Below, in pieces: positions 16,906 through 26,208 of a DNA stretch of 64,000 nucleotides; positions within the stretch are counted from its first letter, which is position 1, and each line of letters opens with the position of its first letter. The DNA is from UBA11891 sp049890035 (lineage in GTDB: Bacteria; Bacteroidota; Bacteroidia; Flavobacteriales; Flavobacteriaceae). The DNA lies in contig JBMHCG010000043.1 in the NCBI GenBank assembly GCA_049890035.1, forward strand, positions 1 through 64,000, written 5' to 3'. A program made the translations under genes and the position numbers. A model generated the notes under the pieces. That model searched no databases and had not been told where the DNA came from. It saw only the letters and a list, made by a program, of their open reading frames with translations.

Positions 16906-17687
16906 AACCTGTTACACCCAAGAAACACCTCGGACAACACTTCCTTACCGCACCCGCCATCGCTCAGAAAATAGCCGATAACTTGTTGTTTGATACCTTT
17001 GATAAGGTACTTGAAATTGGTCCTGGAACAGGTGTTCTCACACAGTTTTTGATCGAAAAAACAAAGCTATTACAGCTTGTGGAAATTGACAAAGAATCCA
17101 TTCATTATCTGCACGAACGCTATCCGCAACTGAAAAATCAAATTCACGAGGGAGATTTTTTAAAAATGGATCTACGTACTTTTTTTCAGGGAGATTCCTT
17201 TGCGATTATAGGTAATTTCCCCTACAATATATCAACTCAAATCGTTTTCAAAGTGCTTGAAAATCGTTCCCTTATCCCTTTTTTTACAGGGATGTTCCAA
17301 AAAGAAGTAGCCGAAAGAATTTGTGAAGCTCCCGGTACGAAGAAATTCGGTATCCTGTCGGTCCTCAGTCAAATTTTCTATGACACCCACTATTGTTTCA
17401 CAGTCAAACCTGGGGTTTTCAATCCGCCTCCTAAAGTAGATTCCGGCGTTATTCGTTTAACAAGAAAAGACAACTTCCACTGTCCCTGTGACGAAGCATT
17501 GCTCTTCCGACTGGTAAAGATGAGTTTTCAGCAGCGGAGAAAAACACTTCGGAACAGTCTTAAGCCAATGGGATTACCAAAAAGTCTAACAGAAGATAGT
17601 ATCTTTGACCAACGACCGGAAAAGCTCTCCGGTGATCAATTTATTGCGCTAACACAAATGATCGAAGATGGCCCGTTTTCAGATTGA
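16902..17687 (+). CDS. ksgA: 16S rRNA dimethyladenosine transferase
   Basis: 261 residues. It dimethylates A1518 and A1519 of 16S rRNA late in 30S assembly. Signatures: KKHLGQHFL near the N-terminus, the SAM motif EIGPGTGVLT (residues 40-49), the acidic motif GDFLKMD, and the catalytic NFPYN (about 105-109). The C-terminal part has FNPPPKVDSGVI and SFQQRRKTLRNSL. It overlaps DUF4286 by 4 nt and mgtE by 20 nt. Confidence 0.97.
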   Translation: MKPVTPKKHLGQHFLTAPAIAQKIADNLLFDTFDKVLEIGPGTGVLTQFLIEKTKLLQLVEIDKESIHYLHERYPQLKNQIHEGDFLKMDLRTFFQGDSFAIIGNFPYNISTQIVFKVLENRSLIPFFTGMFQKEVAERICEAPGTKKFGILSVLSQIFYDTHYCFTVKPGVFNPPPKVDSGVIRLTRKDNFHCPCDEALLFRLVKMSFQQRRKTLRNSLKPMGLPKSLTEDSIFDQRPEKLSGDQFIALTQMIEDGPFSD

Positions 17688-19026
17688 TAAAACCCAAATT
17701 CTCGAGATTCGATCCCTTATCGAAGCGCAGGATAACCGTTTGTTACAGCGTAAGTTACACCAACTCCACTACGCGGATATTGCTGAAATTATCCAAGAAC
17801 TTGGGATCGAACAGGCGATATATCTGGTCAAGTTGTTGGACAGCACCAAAACAGCCGATGCCTTAGCAGAATTGGATGAAGACATCCGGGAAAGTATTTT
17901 AGAAAAACTTTCTGCCAAAGAAATTGCCGATGAAATCGAAGAACTAGATACGGATGATGCAACGGATCTTATTGCTGAATTGCCCGAAGCCCGCCAAGAA
18001 AAAGTAATCAACGAAATTTCGGACAGCACTCATGCGGAAGATATTCGTGACCTGCTTCGATATGATGAAAATACAGCTGGAGGCCTGATGGCCAAAGAGC
18101 TGGTCAAAGTTCAAGAAGATCTGAGTGTTCTGAAGTGTGTCAATGCCATGCGTGCCCAGGCATCCAATGTCACCCGAGTCCATTCCATCTATGTGGTAGA
18201 CAGCAACAACCACCTGAAAGGAAGACTCTCACTAAAAGATCTGATAACGGCCAATTCGAGAGCACTCGTTAAAGATATCTCCATCCCAAAGGTGGACTAC
18301 GTAACCGTGGATCAGGATGGAGAAGATGTGGCTAAAATTATGTCCAAATATGATCTTGAAGCCATTCCAGTAGTCAATGACAAAAAAGAATTGTTAGGGA
18401 GAATCACTATTGATGATATTGTCGATTTTATCAAAGAAGAAGCCGAAGAAGACTATTTGTTAGCTGCTGGAGTTACGAATGATGTGGAAGCCGATGACAC
18501 GATATGGGACTTAAGTAGAGCCCGACTACCGTGGTTGTTTCTAGGACTGATTGGAGGTTTGGGGAGTGTTTTTATCCTTCAGAACTTTGAAGAAATTATG
18601 TCCCAGCCCAACTTACGAAATCTCTTTTTTTATACCCCATTAATAGCCGCAATGGCGGGTAATGTAGGAGTGCAATCTTCTGCCATTATCGTCCAAGGAC
18701 TGGCCAATGATGTTGTCAAAGGGTCGCTTATTTCTCGCCTTCTCAAAGAAATTGGCCTGAGTTTGATCAATGGTGTTGCGCTTTCCGTGCTGCTGATACT
18801 CTTCGGCTGGCTGATCCATCAAGAATTTATTTTAAGCCTTACCATCGCGGGTGCTATGATGAGTGTTATCATTGTTGCAGCTTTGGTGGGAACCTTTGTC
18901 CCTATCGTTTTAGATAAAAATGGAATTGACCCTGCCATAGCAACGGGTCCTTTTATCACTACCTGCAATGATATTTTTGGGATTTACCTCTTCTTTTACT
19001 TTGCTAAAATCATCCTTCAGTTCTAG
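17668..19026 (+). CDS. mgtE: Magnesium transporter MgtE
   Basis: 452 residues. Mg2+-gated channel in the inner membrane. The N-terminal superhelical MgtE_N domain (about 20-125, ELDEDIRESILEKL and ELPEARQEKVI) is followed by a CBS pair (about 130-255), a connecting helix and five membrane helices from about 285, with DKNGIDPAIATGPF in the conserved ion pathway. The chosen ATG overlaps ksgA by 20 nt; the sequence after it (ARFQIDKTQ) fits the family, so coupling is likely. Confidence 0.95.
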   Translation: MARFQIDKTQILEIRSLIEAQDNRLLQRKLHQLHYADIAEIIQELGIEQAIYLVKLLDSTKTADALAELDEDIRESILEKLSAKEIADEIEELDTDDATDLIAELPEARQEKVINEISDSTHAEDIRDLLRYDENTAGGLMAKELVKVQEDLSVLKCVNAMRAQASNVTRVHSIYVVDSNNHLKGRLSLKDLITANSRALVKDISIPKVDYVTVDQDGEDVAKIMSKYDLEAIPVVNDKKELLGRITIDDIVDFIKEEAEEDYLLAAGVTNDVEADDTIWDLSRARLPWLFLGLIGGLGSVFILQNFEEIMSQPNLRNLFFYTPLIAAMAGNVGVQSSAIIVQGLANDVVKGSLISRLLKEIGLSLINGVALSVLLILFGWLIHQEFILSLTIAGAMMSVIIVAALVGTFVPIVLDKNGIDPAIATGPFITTCNDIFGIYLFFYFAKIILQF

Positions 19027-19029
19027 ACC

Positions 19030-19968
19030 ATGACCATATTGCATGTTGATGAAAATCACCCCCTGCTATGGGAAGGTTTTGAAGCACTAGGACACCGCAA
19101 CGTACAGGCCTATGATACTCCCCTGGACACCATAAGGCCGACACTCAATCAGTATGAGGGTTTGATCATACGTTCACGATTCCCTGTTGATAAGTCTTTT
19201 TTAAACCAAGCATGCAACCTTCAATTTATTGGTCGCGTAGGTGCTGGTTTGGAAAATATAGACACAGCCTATGCCCGCCAAAAAGATATTGCGCTACTGG
19301 CAGCTCCTGAGGGAAATCAGAATGCTGTCGGGGAACATACGCTTGGATTGCTTTTGGGATTGTTGACCAAACAGCGGTTGGGTCACTTGTCCATTCAAGC
19401 TGGAAACTGGCTGCGGGAAGCCCACAGAGGATGGGAACTGGCAGGCAAAACTGTCGGGATTATTGGGTATGGTCATATGGGCAGGAGTTTTGCTCAAAAA
19501 CTCTCCGGGATGGGTGTCCGCGTTCTATGCCACGATCGGATACCCAACCGTGGTGATGCATTCGCCTCACAAGTACCCTTAGAAACACTTTATGAACAAG
19601 CTCAAGTCATCAGTTTGCACACCGATCAAAACCCATCTACTCAACCCGTTGTCAACACAACTTTCATTCAAAAAATGCAGCAGCCATTTTGGCTTCTCAA
19701 TACCGCTCGCGGGAGTGCTGTCGATACACAAGCACTCGTTGAAGGGTTGCGGTCAGGTAAAGTATTGGGTGCTGGATTGGACGTTTTGGAATACGAATCC
19801 AAATCATTCCACTCTATTTTTCAATCAGAAGAACGTCCCCAAGCATTGAATTTTCTATTACAAGCAGACAATGTACTATTGAGTCCTCATGTAGGTGGTT
19901 GGACAATGGAAAGTCACAAACGTTTGGCTTCTGTCATTTTAAATAAATTTAAATCGCTTTTTCATTAA
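19030..19968 (+). CDS. D-isomer 2-hydroxyacid dehydrogenase, SerA-like
   Basis: 312 residues; probably oxidises 3-phosphoglycerate or a related 2-hydroxyacid with NAD. Rossmann motif VGIIGYGHMG (residues 141-150), substrate-binding VGAGLENID, and the catalytic triad Arg (NTARGSAVD), Glu (DVLEYES) and His (LSPHVGGWT). No ACT or other C-terminal regulatory domain is present, so it is the short form. It starts 3 nt after mgtE. Serine biosynthesis is likely, but the substrate cannot be fixed from sequence alone. Confidence 0.85.
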   Translation: MTILHVDENHPLLWEGFEALGHRNVQAYDTPLDTIRPTLNQYEGLIIRSRFPVDKSFLNQACNLQFIGRVGAGLENIDTAYARQKDIALLAAPEGNQNAVGEHTLGLLLGLLTKQRLGHLSIQAGNWLREAHRGWELAGKTVGIIGYGHMGRSFAQKLSGMGVRVLCHDRIPNRGDAFASQVPLETLYEQAQVISLHTDQNPSTQPVVNTTFIQKMQQPFWLLNTARGSAVDTQALVEGLRSGKVLGAGLDVLEYESKSFHSIFQSEERPQALNFLLQADNVLLSPHVGGWTMESHKRLASVILNKFKSLFH

Positions 19969-19983
19969 CCAAAACTCCTTCGT

Positions 19984-20403
19984 ATGAAAAATATACTTAT
20001 TCTATGTACGGGTAATTCATGCCGCAGCCAAATAGCCCACGGCCTATTAGAACTATATACGGGTGACTTGGCTACAATCTATTCGGCAGGCATCGAAATC
20101 CATGGAGTGAATCCAAGAGCCATTGCAACACTAAAAGAAATTGATGTGGACATCTCGCATCACACCTCAAATTTAGTAGACGAATACATGACCATCCCTT
20201 TTGATTTTATTCTTACCGTTTGCGATCATGCTGCTGAAAATTGCCCTGTTTTCCCTTCTCAAACAGCCCAACGAATCCATCACAATTTTTCAGATCCAAG
20301 TAGATTGAAAGGAAGTGAGCAAGCTATAGAGGAGGCTTTTCGTAAAACGCGAGAAGAGATCAGTACCTTTTGTCAACAGTTTGTCACTGACTATTTAAGC
20401 TAA
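19984..20403 (+). CDS. arsC: Thioredoxin-coupled arsenate reductase, low-MW phosphatase fold
   Basis: 139 residues. The P-loop CTGNSCR (Cys8 to Arg14) is that of low-molecular-weight tyrosine phosphatases. Cys80 and Cys87 (TVCDHAAENCP) sit 72 and 7 residues on, the same spacing as the redox cysteines of the thioredoxin-linked arsenate reductases. It would reduce arsenate to arsenite in the cytosol. No arsR or arsenite pump is nearby. It converges with the aspartokinase gene and overlaps its end by 4 nt. Confidence 0.85.
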   Translation: MKNILILCTGNSCRSQIAHGLLELYTGDLATIYSAGIEIHGVNPRAIATLKEIDVDISHHTSNLVDEYMTIPFDFILTVCDHAAENCPVFPSQTAQRIHHNFSDPSRLKGSEQAIEEAFRKTREEISTFCQQFVTDYLS

Positions 20404-21653
20404 GTGGTCACAAATTGAACGGTTTCTTGCGTTCGTTGTTCCAAAAGAATTTTCTTGCCATTGGTGCGAATGCGGTCCAGAGCAACCCCATCGAAATGTC
20501 GAATGGTATAGAGGTTGACCCCTTCATGAGTGGTGACTTTAAAGGTAGACTCCAATTCCTTAATCAATTCGGGCAAGCGATTGTATTTGTTATAAATACA
20601 AACCGAAAAACTGATAGCCGAATTTTGAATCAATTCTACCCGCATTTGGTATTGGTGTAACAATCGAAAAACCGCGCTGATACTGTCTTCAACGATAAAG
20701 GAAAAATCAAGGGACGACAAACGAAGTAATACCTGATCTTTTTTTAGGATAAAACAAGGCATGTAGGGGACTAAAGTCTGGCCTTTGGAAACAGAAGTCC
20801 CCGAATTTTCCGGATGAAGGAAAGATTTTACAAATAAGGGAATCTCTTTTCGTTGTAAGGGTTGGAGTGTTTTGGGATGGATGACTGAGGCGCCATAAAA
20901 GGCCAATTCAATCGCTTCTCGATAGGATATTTGTTGTAACAATTGGGTGTTGTCAAACACCCTTGGATCTGCATTGAGGACACCGGGCACGTCTTTCCAA
21001 ATGGTTACCGATTCGGCATCCAAAGCATAGGCAAAAATCGCCGCTGTATAATCCGAACCTTCTCGGCCCAATGTTGTGGTGAAATTATTGGGATCACTTC
21101 CTATGAATCCCTGTGTTATCACAGTTTTATTACTATTTACCAGCTTCTTGATCTGCTTTTGAGTTGCATCCCAGTCCAAATTGGCATCCCGGTAATAGGC
21201 ATCTGTCTTAACACAATTACGAGCATCCAACCAAAAAGTGGATATGCCCTGGCTTGCTAAGTAGGCGGCGATGATGGTCGTAGACAAAAGTTCTCCAAAG
21301 CCAACCACCTGATCGTAGACAAAACTTCTGCTGGGCGATCTGTTGGCCTTTAAAAACGCCTTCAATTCTTGAAACAATGAGAGGACTTGTTGTTTTACCG
21401 ATTCGCTCTCAACGCCAAACAATTCATCGATATTGTTTAAGTGATACACTTGGATTTCTGTCAAACGACTGGAAAGGGATTCGGGCTGATCAAAATAACT
21501 AGCAACCACAGCTTCTAACGCATTGGTCATTTTACCCATAGCTGAAATCACAACCACCGTATCTTGATGCCCTTTTAATTGGAGAACACGATGCAAGTTG
21601 CGAACCCCTTCAGCATCTTTAACCGAAGCACCCCCAAATTTAAATACTTTCAT
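20400..21653 (-). CDS. Aspartate kinase
   Basis: 417 residues from the ATG at 21653, giving MKVFKFGGASVKDAEGV, the classic N-terminus; the frame is open further upstream but overlaps the GNAT gene. It phosphorylates aspartate, the first step toward lysine/DAP, threonine and methionine. Further motifs: FGELLSTTII, TLGREGSDYTAA, IWKDVPGVLNADPR, AFYGASVIHPKT. The C-terminal part (from about 300) contains a degenerate ACT region. It is monofunctional, with no homoserine dehydrogenase domain. ATG overlaps the stop of the GNAT gene by 4 nt. Confidence 0.93.
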   Translation of the reverse strand: MKVFKFGGASVKDAEGVRNLHRVLQLKGHQDTVVVISAMGKMTNALEAVVASYFDQPESLSSRLTEIQVYHLNNIDELFGVESESVKQQVLSLFQELKAFLKANRSPSRSFVYDQVVGFGELLSTTIIAAYLASQGISTFWLDARNCVKTDAYYRDANLDWDATQKQIKKLVNSNKTVITQGFIGSDPNNFTTTLGREGSDYTAAIFAYALDAESVTIWKDVPGVLNADPRVFDNTQLLQQISYREAIELAFYGASVIHPKTLQPLQRKEIPLFVKSFLHPENSGTSVSKGQTLVPYMPCFILKKDQVLLRLSSLDFSFIVEDSISAVFRLLHQYQMRVELIQNSAISFSVCIYNKYNRLPELIKELESTFKVTTHEGVNLYTIRHFDGVALDRIRTNGKKILLEQRTQETVQFVTT

Positions 21654-22132
21654 CGCGTCTGATTCAAATAGTTTTTCATTCCACTCCGATCCATCTGAAC
21701 GGTATCCCATTCTTCCAACACCGATGCACCACTATTTTTGTAAAAAGTAATCGCAGGTGCATTCCAATCCAAAACGACCCACTCAACTCGATTGACCCCC
21801 CTTTCATAGGCGTCGGCAATAAAAGCGCGATACAGAGCGGTTCCAATTCCTTTTTTTTTATAGGCTTCTTTAACAATCAGGTCTTCTAAATGAAGGGTAG
21901 GCCCTTTCCAGGTTGAATACCGAGGATAATAGAGGGCCATCCCCACCACCTGACCTTGGTATTCAGCTACGATACAATGAAACAATGGCTGGGGACCAAA
22001 ACCATCCCTTGCAATATCCTCCTGGGTCACAACAACCGCCTCGGGTTCTCGTTCGTAAACGGCCAATTCTTGGATTAATGATAGCACTGCTGCTGCATCT
22101 TCCTTTTCAGCTTGTCGTATTTTTACTTGCAT
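21650..22132 (-). CDS. GNAT N-acetyltransferase, diamine acetyltransferase-like
   Basis: 160 residues. Complete GNAT fold: N-terminal IRQAEKEDAAAVLSLIQELA, beta-strand IVAEYQGQVVGMALYYPRYS, acetyl-CoA loop KEAYKKKGIGTALYRA, and VEWVVLDWNAPAITFYKNSGA. The STWKGPTLHLEDL and DWN..AI.FY patterns are those of SAT1-type spermidine/spermine or thialysine acetyltransferases. The substrate is not certain. Cotranscribed with aspartokinase. Confidence 0.85.
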   Translation of the reverse strand: MQVKIRQAEKEDAAAVLSLIQELAVYEREPEAVVVTQEDIARDGFGPQPLFHCIVAEYQGQVVGMALYYPRYSTWKGPTLHLEDLIVKEAYKKKGIGTALYRAFIADAYERGVNRVEWVVLDWNAPAITFYKNSGASVLEEWDTVQMDRSGMKNYLNQTR

Positions 22133-22228
22133 CCCGCTATTAAATCAAGGGCAAAAATAACCTAAAACAGGCATTTTTAGAAGGCCACTGACTGAATTGT
22201 AACATTTTGTAAAGATGGGGTGAGATTA

Positions 22229-23005
22229 CTATAGCTTTTGTACCCATGATAAAAATACTTGGGAAAATTGATTGGGGTTTTCAGCATGTAAAAAATGACC
22301 TGCTCCAACAATGTCAATGAGTTCACTATTTGGAAAATGGCGTTGGATATGCAAACGATCCTGGGGCTCAATATATCCTGATTTTTCACCCCGAAGAAAC
22401 AAAGTGGGTGCTGCACTAGTAAATGTATCAGGCAAAGCAGCACCCACCGCTGGACCCATATTTTTTAAGATGTCTATGTTGATTCGCAATCCCAACTGTC
22501 CGGGCTGTATCCAGTATACATTTTTCAACAAAAACTGACGAAAACCTTCATCCGGAATGGAAGTGGCTAAAGCCCCGTCAACTTCTTTTCGATTTTTGAG
22601 TTCAGAAAAATCTAAAGAAGCCAAGCCTTTAAGAATTGCTTGATGGTGTGAAGGATAGGACTTAGGAGCAATATCTGCAACTACTAATCCTTTAACCGAG
22701 TTAGGATATTGACAAGCCCAATACATGGCTGTTTTACCTCCCATGGAATGACCCAAAACCAAACAGGATTCCAATTTTTGAGACTGCCGATAGGCTTCCA
22801 AATCAGCTGCCAAAGCCGCATAATGGAATTCCGTATCCCAAAAACTACGACCGTGGTTGCGCTGGTCAAGTAAATGTACCCGAAATCCCTTTTGTGACCA
22901 TTGACGACCCAATGTTTTCCAATTATCACCCATCCCTAAAAAACCATGAAGAATGAGCAAATCCATGCCTCCTTCCCCCAAAACTGTTGCGTGTAATACA
23001 GCCAT
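22229..23005 (-). CDS. Alpha/beta hydrolase, YbfF-like esterase
   Basis: 258 residues. Oxyanion-hole motif LHGFLGMGDNW, early strand LDQRNHGRS, nucleophile elbow GHSMGGKTAM (Ser near 97), and C-terminal catalytic His in GAGHFLHAENP. Length and the DQRNHGRS/HSMGGK combination match the YbfF family of acyl-CoA/short-chain esterases. The ATG overlaps the pdxJ stop by 1 nt (TAATG), so it is coupled to pdxJ. The physiological substrate is unknown. Confidence 0.88.
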   Translation of the reverse strand: MAVLHATVLGEGGMDLLILHGFLGMGDNWKTLGRQWSQKGFRVHLLDQRNHGRSFWDTEFHYAALAADLEAYRQSQKLESCLVLGHSMGGKTAMYWACQYPNSVKGLVVADIAPKSYPSHHQAILKGLASLDFSELKNRKEVDGALATSIPDEGFRQFLLKNVYWIQPGQLGLRINIDILKNMGPAVGAALPDTFTSAAPTLFLRGEKSGYIEPQDRLHIQRHFPNSELIDIVGAGHFLHAENPNQFSQVFLSWVQKL

Positions 23006-23718
23006 TAACCAAGTTTATCTAAATAGGATTGGATAACGGTTTCGAATCCCAGATACAAAGCCTCACTGATCAAAGCGTGACCAATGGATACCTCTAATAC
23101 ATCCGGTATGTGTTGGGCAAAGTATTGTATATTGTCCAAACTCAAATCATGTCCTGCATTCAATCCCAAGCCGACTTCATGTGCCTTTTCAGCAGCAGAA
23201 ACAAAGGGAGACAGTGCCCGTTCCGGATGGGTTGGGTAGCCAGCAGCATAGGATTCGGTAAACAACTCAATTCGGTCGGTACCCGTGTCCCGGGCACCCG
23301 CAACCATCAGGGGATCTGGATCCACAAATATTGATGTTCGAATGCCTGCGGCTTGAAATTGTCTAATAACCCCTTGCAAAAAGGTCTGGTGTTTCACAGT
23401 ATCCCAACCGGCATTAGAAGTCAATGCATCGGGTGCATCGGGAACCAGTGTTACCTGCTGGGGGACCACCGATAAGACCAAGTCAATAAACCTAGGATTG
23501 GGATTGCCTTCTATATTCAATTCAGTTGTTATCACATCGGGTAGTGCGTGCGCATCAGCATAGCGAATATGACGTTCATCGGGTCGTGGATGGATGGTAA
23601 TCCCCTGAGCACCCATATGTTGTAAATCAGTAGCCACTTGTAACAGATTGGGTACATCGCCTCCCCGAGCATTGCGGAGGGTTGCTACCTTATTGATATT
23701 GACACTAAGTTGGGTCAT
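23005..23718 (-). CDS. pdxJ: Pyridoxine 5'-phosphate synthase
   Basis: 237 residues from ATG 23718 (MTQLSVNINKVATLRNARGG), the family start; an upstream in-frame ATG would include the promoter. It condenses 1-deoxyxylulose 5-phosphate with 3-amino-2-oxopropyl phosphate in the DXP-dependent vitamin B6 pathway. Signatures: GITIHPRPDERHI, ELNIEGNP, TSIFVDPDP, GLNAGHDLS and EVSIGHALI. Divergent from nadK. Confidence 0.96.
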   Translation of the reverse strand: MTQLSVNINKVATLRNARGGDVPNLLQVATDLQHMGAQGITIHPRPDERHIRYADAHALPDVITTELNIEGNPNPRFIDLVLSVVPQQVTLVPDAPDALTSNAGWDTVKHQTFLQGVIRQFQAAGIRTSIFVDPDPLMVAGARDTGTDRIELFTESYAAGYPTHPERALSPFVSAAEKAHEVGLGLNAGHDLSLDNIQYFAQHIPDVLEVSIGHALISEALYLGFETVIQSYLDKLG

Positions 23719-23732
23719 AACGAATTTTGGGA

Positions 23733-23740
23733 CAAAAATA
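23733..23740 (-). promoter_or_regulatory. Candidate -7 box TATTTTTG for pdxJ
   Basis: Exact TAnnTTTG match on the minus strand, 14 nt before the pdxJ ATG, in the short divergent region shared with nadK. Confidence 0.55.
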
Positions 23741-23815
23741 CAGGTTCTGTTATAGAATATGAACGTTTCAAGGAGTCTTGTACTCATTTTCATCCATTAC
23801 AGCGTTGATTCTTTG

Positions 23816-23823
23816 TATCTTTG
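23816..23823 (+). promoter_or_regulatory. Candidate -7 box TATCTTTG for nadK
   Basis: Exact TAnnTTTG match ending only 4 nt before the ATG of nadK, implying a nearly leaderless transcript. Confidence 0.55.
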
Positions 23824-23827
23824 ATGT

Positions 23828-24709
23828 ATGAAAATTGCCCTTTTTTGTGCCTATGACCAAGCCGTCACTGTCGAATATGCTTTGGCCGTTCAACAAATAG
23901 CTCAAGCCAAGGGGCATCGTATTTGGATGGATCAACGCCTGAAAAAACATGTGGAAGCCGCTGGGCAGGTGGCTGACTATTTTGATAGCAGCCAGCCGAT
24001 GGATCAGCCATATGACGTGCTGTTTTCCGTAGGGGGTGATGGGACCCTCCTCCGTTCTGTACCATTTGTTTACGACAGCGGTGTTCCTATTCTAGGAATC
24101 AATACCGGCCGATTGGGATTTTTAACCTCGCTTCAAAAAGAATCTCTGGAAAAAGGCTTACATCTTTTTTTTGAAGGCTCCTACCAAAGTATCTCTCGAA
24201 GTCTGATTCAAATACGAACGGGTGCAGCTATTGACGCAATACAAGAGTTTGGCTACGCCCTTAATGAAGTTACCCTAATCCGAAAAAATTCTACTGCCAT
24301 GCTGCGAGTAGAAACACGCGTGAACGATACGGAATTGACTACCTATTGGGCCGATGGACTTATTGTCGCCACGCCTACCGGCTCTACGGGCTATTCCTTA
24401 AGTAACGGAGGGCCCATATTGACTCCCGAAACCCAATGTTTTGTGCTGAATCCTTTGGCACCTCATAACATCAATATGCGACCACTTATTTTACCCGATA
24501 CCACCACGATTGATATCCATGTAAAAGGTCGTGGCACCCATCATTTGGTATCGATGGATGCCCGCCTTATTAGTGTCCCTATGGACACCCCAATACAGCT
24601 TCAAAAAGCACCATTTCTTATTCAAACCATTCAAATTAACGGTAATGACTTTTTCCAAACCCTACGAAACAAACTTTTTTGGGGACACGACTCCCGTAAC
24701 AGGCAATAA
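23828..24709 (+). CDS. nadK: NAD kinase
   Basis: 293 residues. It phosphorylates NAD to NADP. The GGDGT motif is at residues 69-73, preceded by DVLFSV; then INTGRLGFLT, the NE pair in ALNEVTL, and the glycine-rich TPTGSTGYSLSNGGP. MKIALF is the usual N-terminus and there is no in-frame alternative upstream. It opens the DUF6089-uppS-bamA envelope block, an order conserved in Flavobacteriaceae. Confidence 0.96.
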   Translation: MKIALFCAYDQAVTVEYALAVQQIAQAKGHRIWMDQRLKKHVEAAGQVADYFDSSQPMDQPYDVLFSVGGDGTLLRSVPFVYDSGVPILGINTGRLGFLTSLQKESLEKGLHLFFEGSYQSISRSLIQIRTGAAIDAIQEFGYALNEVTLIRKNSTAMLRVETRVNDTELTTYWADGLIVATPTGSTGYSLSNGGPILTPETQCFVLNPLAPHNINMRPLILPDTTTIDIHVKGRGTHHLVSMDARLISVPMDTPIQLQKAPFLIQTIQINGNDFFQTLRNKLFWGHDSRNRQ

Positions 24710-24753
24710 TTCGGCTGTTTTCCAGTTAGATATAGACAAATAAAGAACTGCTT

Positions 24754-25467
24754 TTGCAAAAGCGCGTCTACAAAACGACCCTACTTGGGGGATGGTTGTT
24801 GCTCGTATTGTGCCAATCACTCAGTGCGCAATACCACGAGGTGGGTGCCTTTGTTGGTGCCAGTAGCTATCGAGGGGACGTTGGCGCATCTTATTTTGTC
24901 TACCCTAACAGCCCTGCTTTTGGTGTTGTATATAAATGGAACCTAACAACACGTTATTCACTCCGATTTTCCGCATTCAATTCAACTCTGGTTGGGAATG
25001 ACTACAAAGCCAACGATTTGGGGCGTTTTCTTCGGGGTTACAAATTCGAAAATAATGTAACGGAAATCAGTCTGGGTACAGAAATTAATTTTATGGATTT
25101 CAACTTGCATACTGGACAACCAGACTTTTCGCCGTATCTTTTTATTGGAGCCAGTTATGTGGATTACAACCTCTTTTACCTGCAAGGCGATCCTCCTGCA
25201 GAACAAATCAATTACAATGGTGAACAAAAAGTAGCAATCCCAGTAATTGTTGGGTTCAAGACCAATCCCAATCCCATGATGGTATTGGGCTTTGAAATCG
25301 GATTGCGCTATGCATTGACCGATAATTTAGATGGAAGTAGCCCGATTGATGAATTTGACTTTGCCCAATTTGGAGACTTTAGCAATAATGATTGGTATAT
25401 TTTTTCTGGCTTGACAATTTCATTTACCTTTGGCGACTTACCGTGTTACTGTAAAGAAAAAAGATGA
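24754..25467 (+). CDS. DUF6089 family outer-membrane beta-barrel protein
   Basis: 237 residues from a TTG; an in-frame stop at 24733 leaves no ATG. Signal peptide to about residue 25 (ends SLSAQ), then a short beta-barrel pattern: EVGAFVGASSYRGDVG, YSLRFSAFNSTLVGND, PYLFIGASYVDYNL and a final FSGLTISFTFGD. It overlaps uppS by 4 nt. The family is always found beside uppS and bamA in these bacteria, so a role in outer-membrane assembly is plausible but unproven. Confidence 0.85.
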   Translation: MQKRVYKTTLLGGWLLLVLCQSLSAQYHEVGAFVGASSYRGDVGASYFVYPNSPAFGVVYKWNLTTRYSLRFSAFNSTLVGNDYKANDLGRFLRGYKFENNVTEISLGTEINFMDFNLHTGQPDFSPYLFIGASYVDYNLFYLQGDPPAEQINYNGEQKVAIPVIVGFKTNPNPMMVLGFEIGLRYALTDNLDGSSPIDEFDFAQFGDFSNNDWYIFSGLTISFTFGDLPCYCKEKR

Positions 25468-26201
25468 GTAGCGAATTGGATTTGGACAAACTACCGAACC
25501 ATCTGGCCATCATAATGGATGGCAACGGACGTTGGGCTGCTGAAAAAGGTAAAAATCGCCTTTTTGGTCATCGCAATGGAGTCAATTCCGTTCGCGCCGT
25601 TGTAGAGGAAGCAGCCCGTCTGGGCATACGCCACTTAACACTTTATGCTTTTTCTACAGAAAACTGGCACCGCCCCAAGGAGGAGATTGGAACCCTCATG
25701 CAACTCTTGGTTCAATCCCTTCGAAATGAATTTGAAAAGCTGCTTGAAAACAAAATTAAGTTGCAAGCCATTGGCAAAGTAGAATTACTTCCCCAAAGTG
25801 TACAAAGCGAACTCCAATTAGTTATTGACAGAACCGCCCAAAATACTAATATGACGCTCACACTTGCACTGAGCTATGGAGCGCGTGATGAACTGGTTGT
25901 GGCAGCTCAAAAAATTGGTAAACTCGTTAAAAATAACTTAATATCTCCCGAAGACATCAACGATTCGACCCTAAATCAGCATCTTTACACACGGAACCTG
26001 CCCGATGTCGACCTGCTGATTCGCACCAGCGGCGAACATCGTATCAGTAATTTTTTGTTGTGGCAAATTGCCTATGCTGAATTGTATTTTACAGACGTTT
26101 TTTGGCCTGATTTTCGTGAAGCCAACCTTCAAAAGGCACTTTATAGCTACCAACAACGCGAACGAAGATTTGGAAAAACCAGTGCGCAAATCAATGCTTA
26201 A
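25464..26201 (+). CDS. uppS: Isoprenyl transferase (undecaprenyl diphosphate synthase)
   Basis: 245 residues. It builds C55-PP, the lipid carrier for peptidoglycan and surface polysaccharides. The catalytic Asp19 sits in IIMDGNGRWA, then HRNGVNSVR, TLYAFSTENW, ALSYGARDE and LIRTSGEHRISNFLLWQ. Complete and intact. Overlaps DUF6089 by 4 nt; bamA begins 7 nt downstream of its stop. Confidence 0.97.
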   Translation: MSSELDLDKLPNHLAIIMDGNGRWAAEKGKNRLFGHRNGVNSVRAVVEEAARLGIRHLTLYAFSTENWHRPKEEIGTLMQLLVQSLRNEFEKLLENKIKLQAIGKVELLPQSVQSELQLVIDRTAQNTNMTLTLALSYGARDELVVAAQKIGKLVKNNLISPEDINDSTLNQHLYTRNLPDVDLLIRTSGEHRISNFLLWQIAYAELYFTDVFWPDFREANLQKALYSYQQRERRFGKTSAQINA

Positions 26202-26208
26202 TCCCGTA

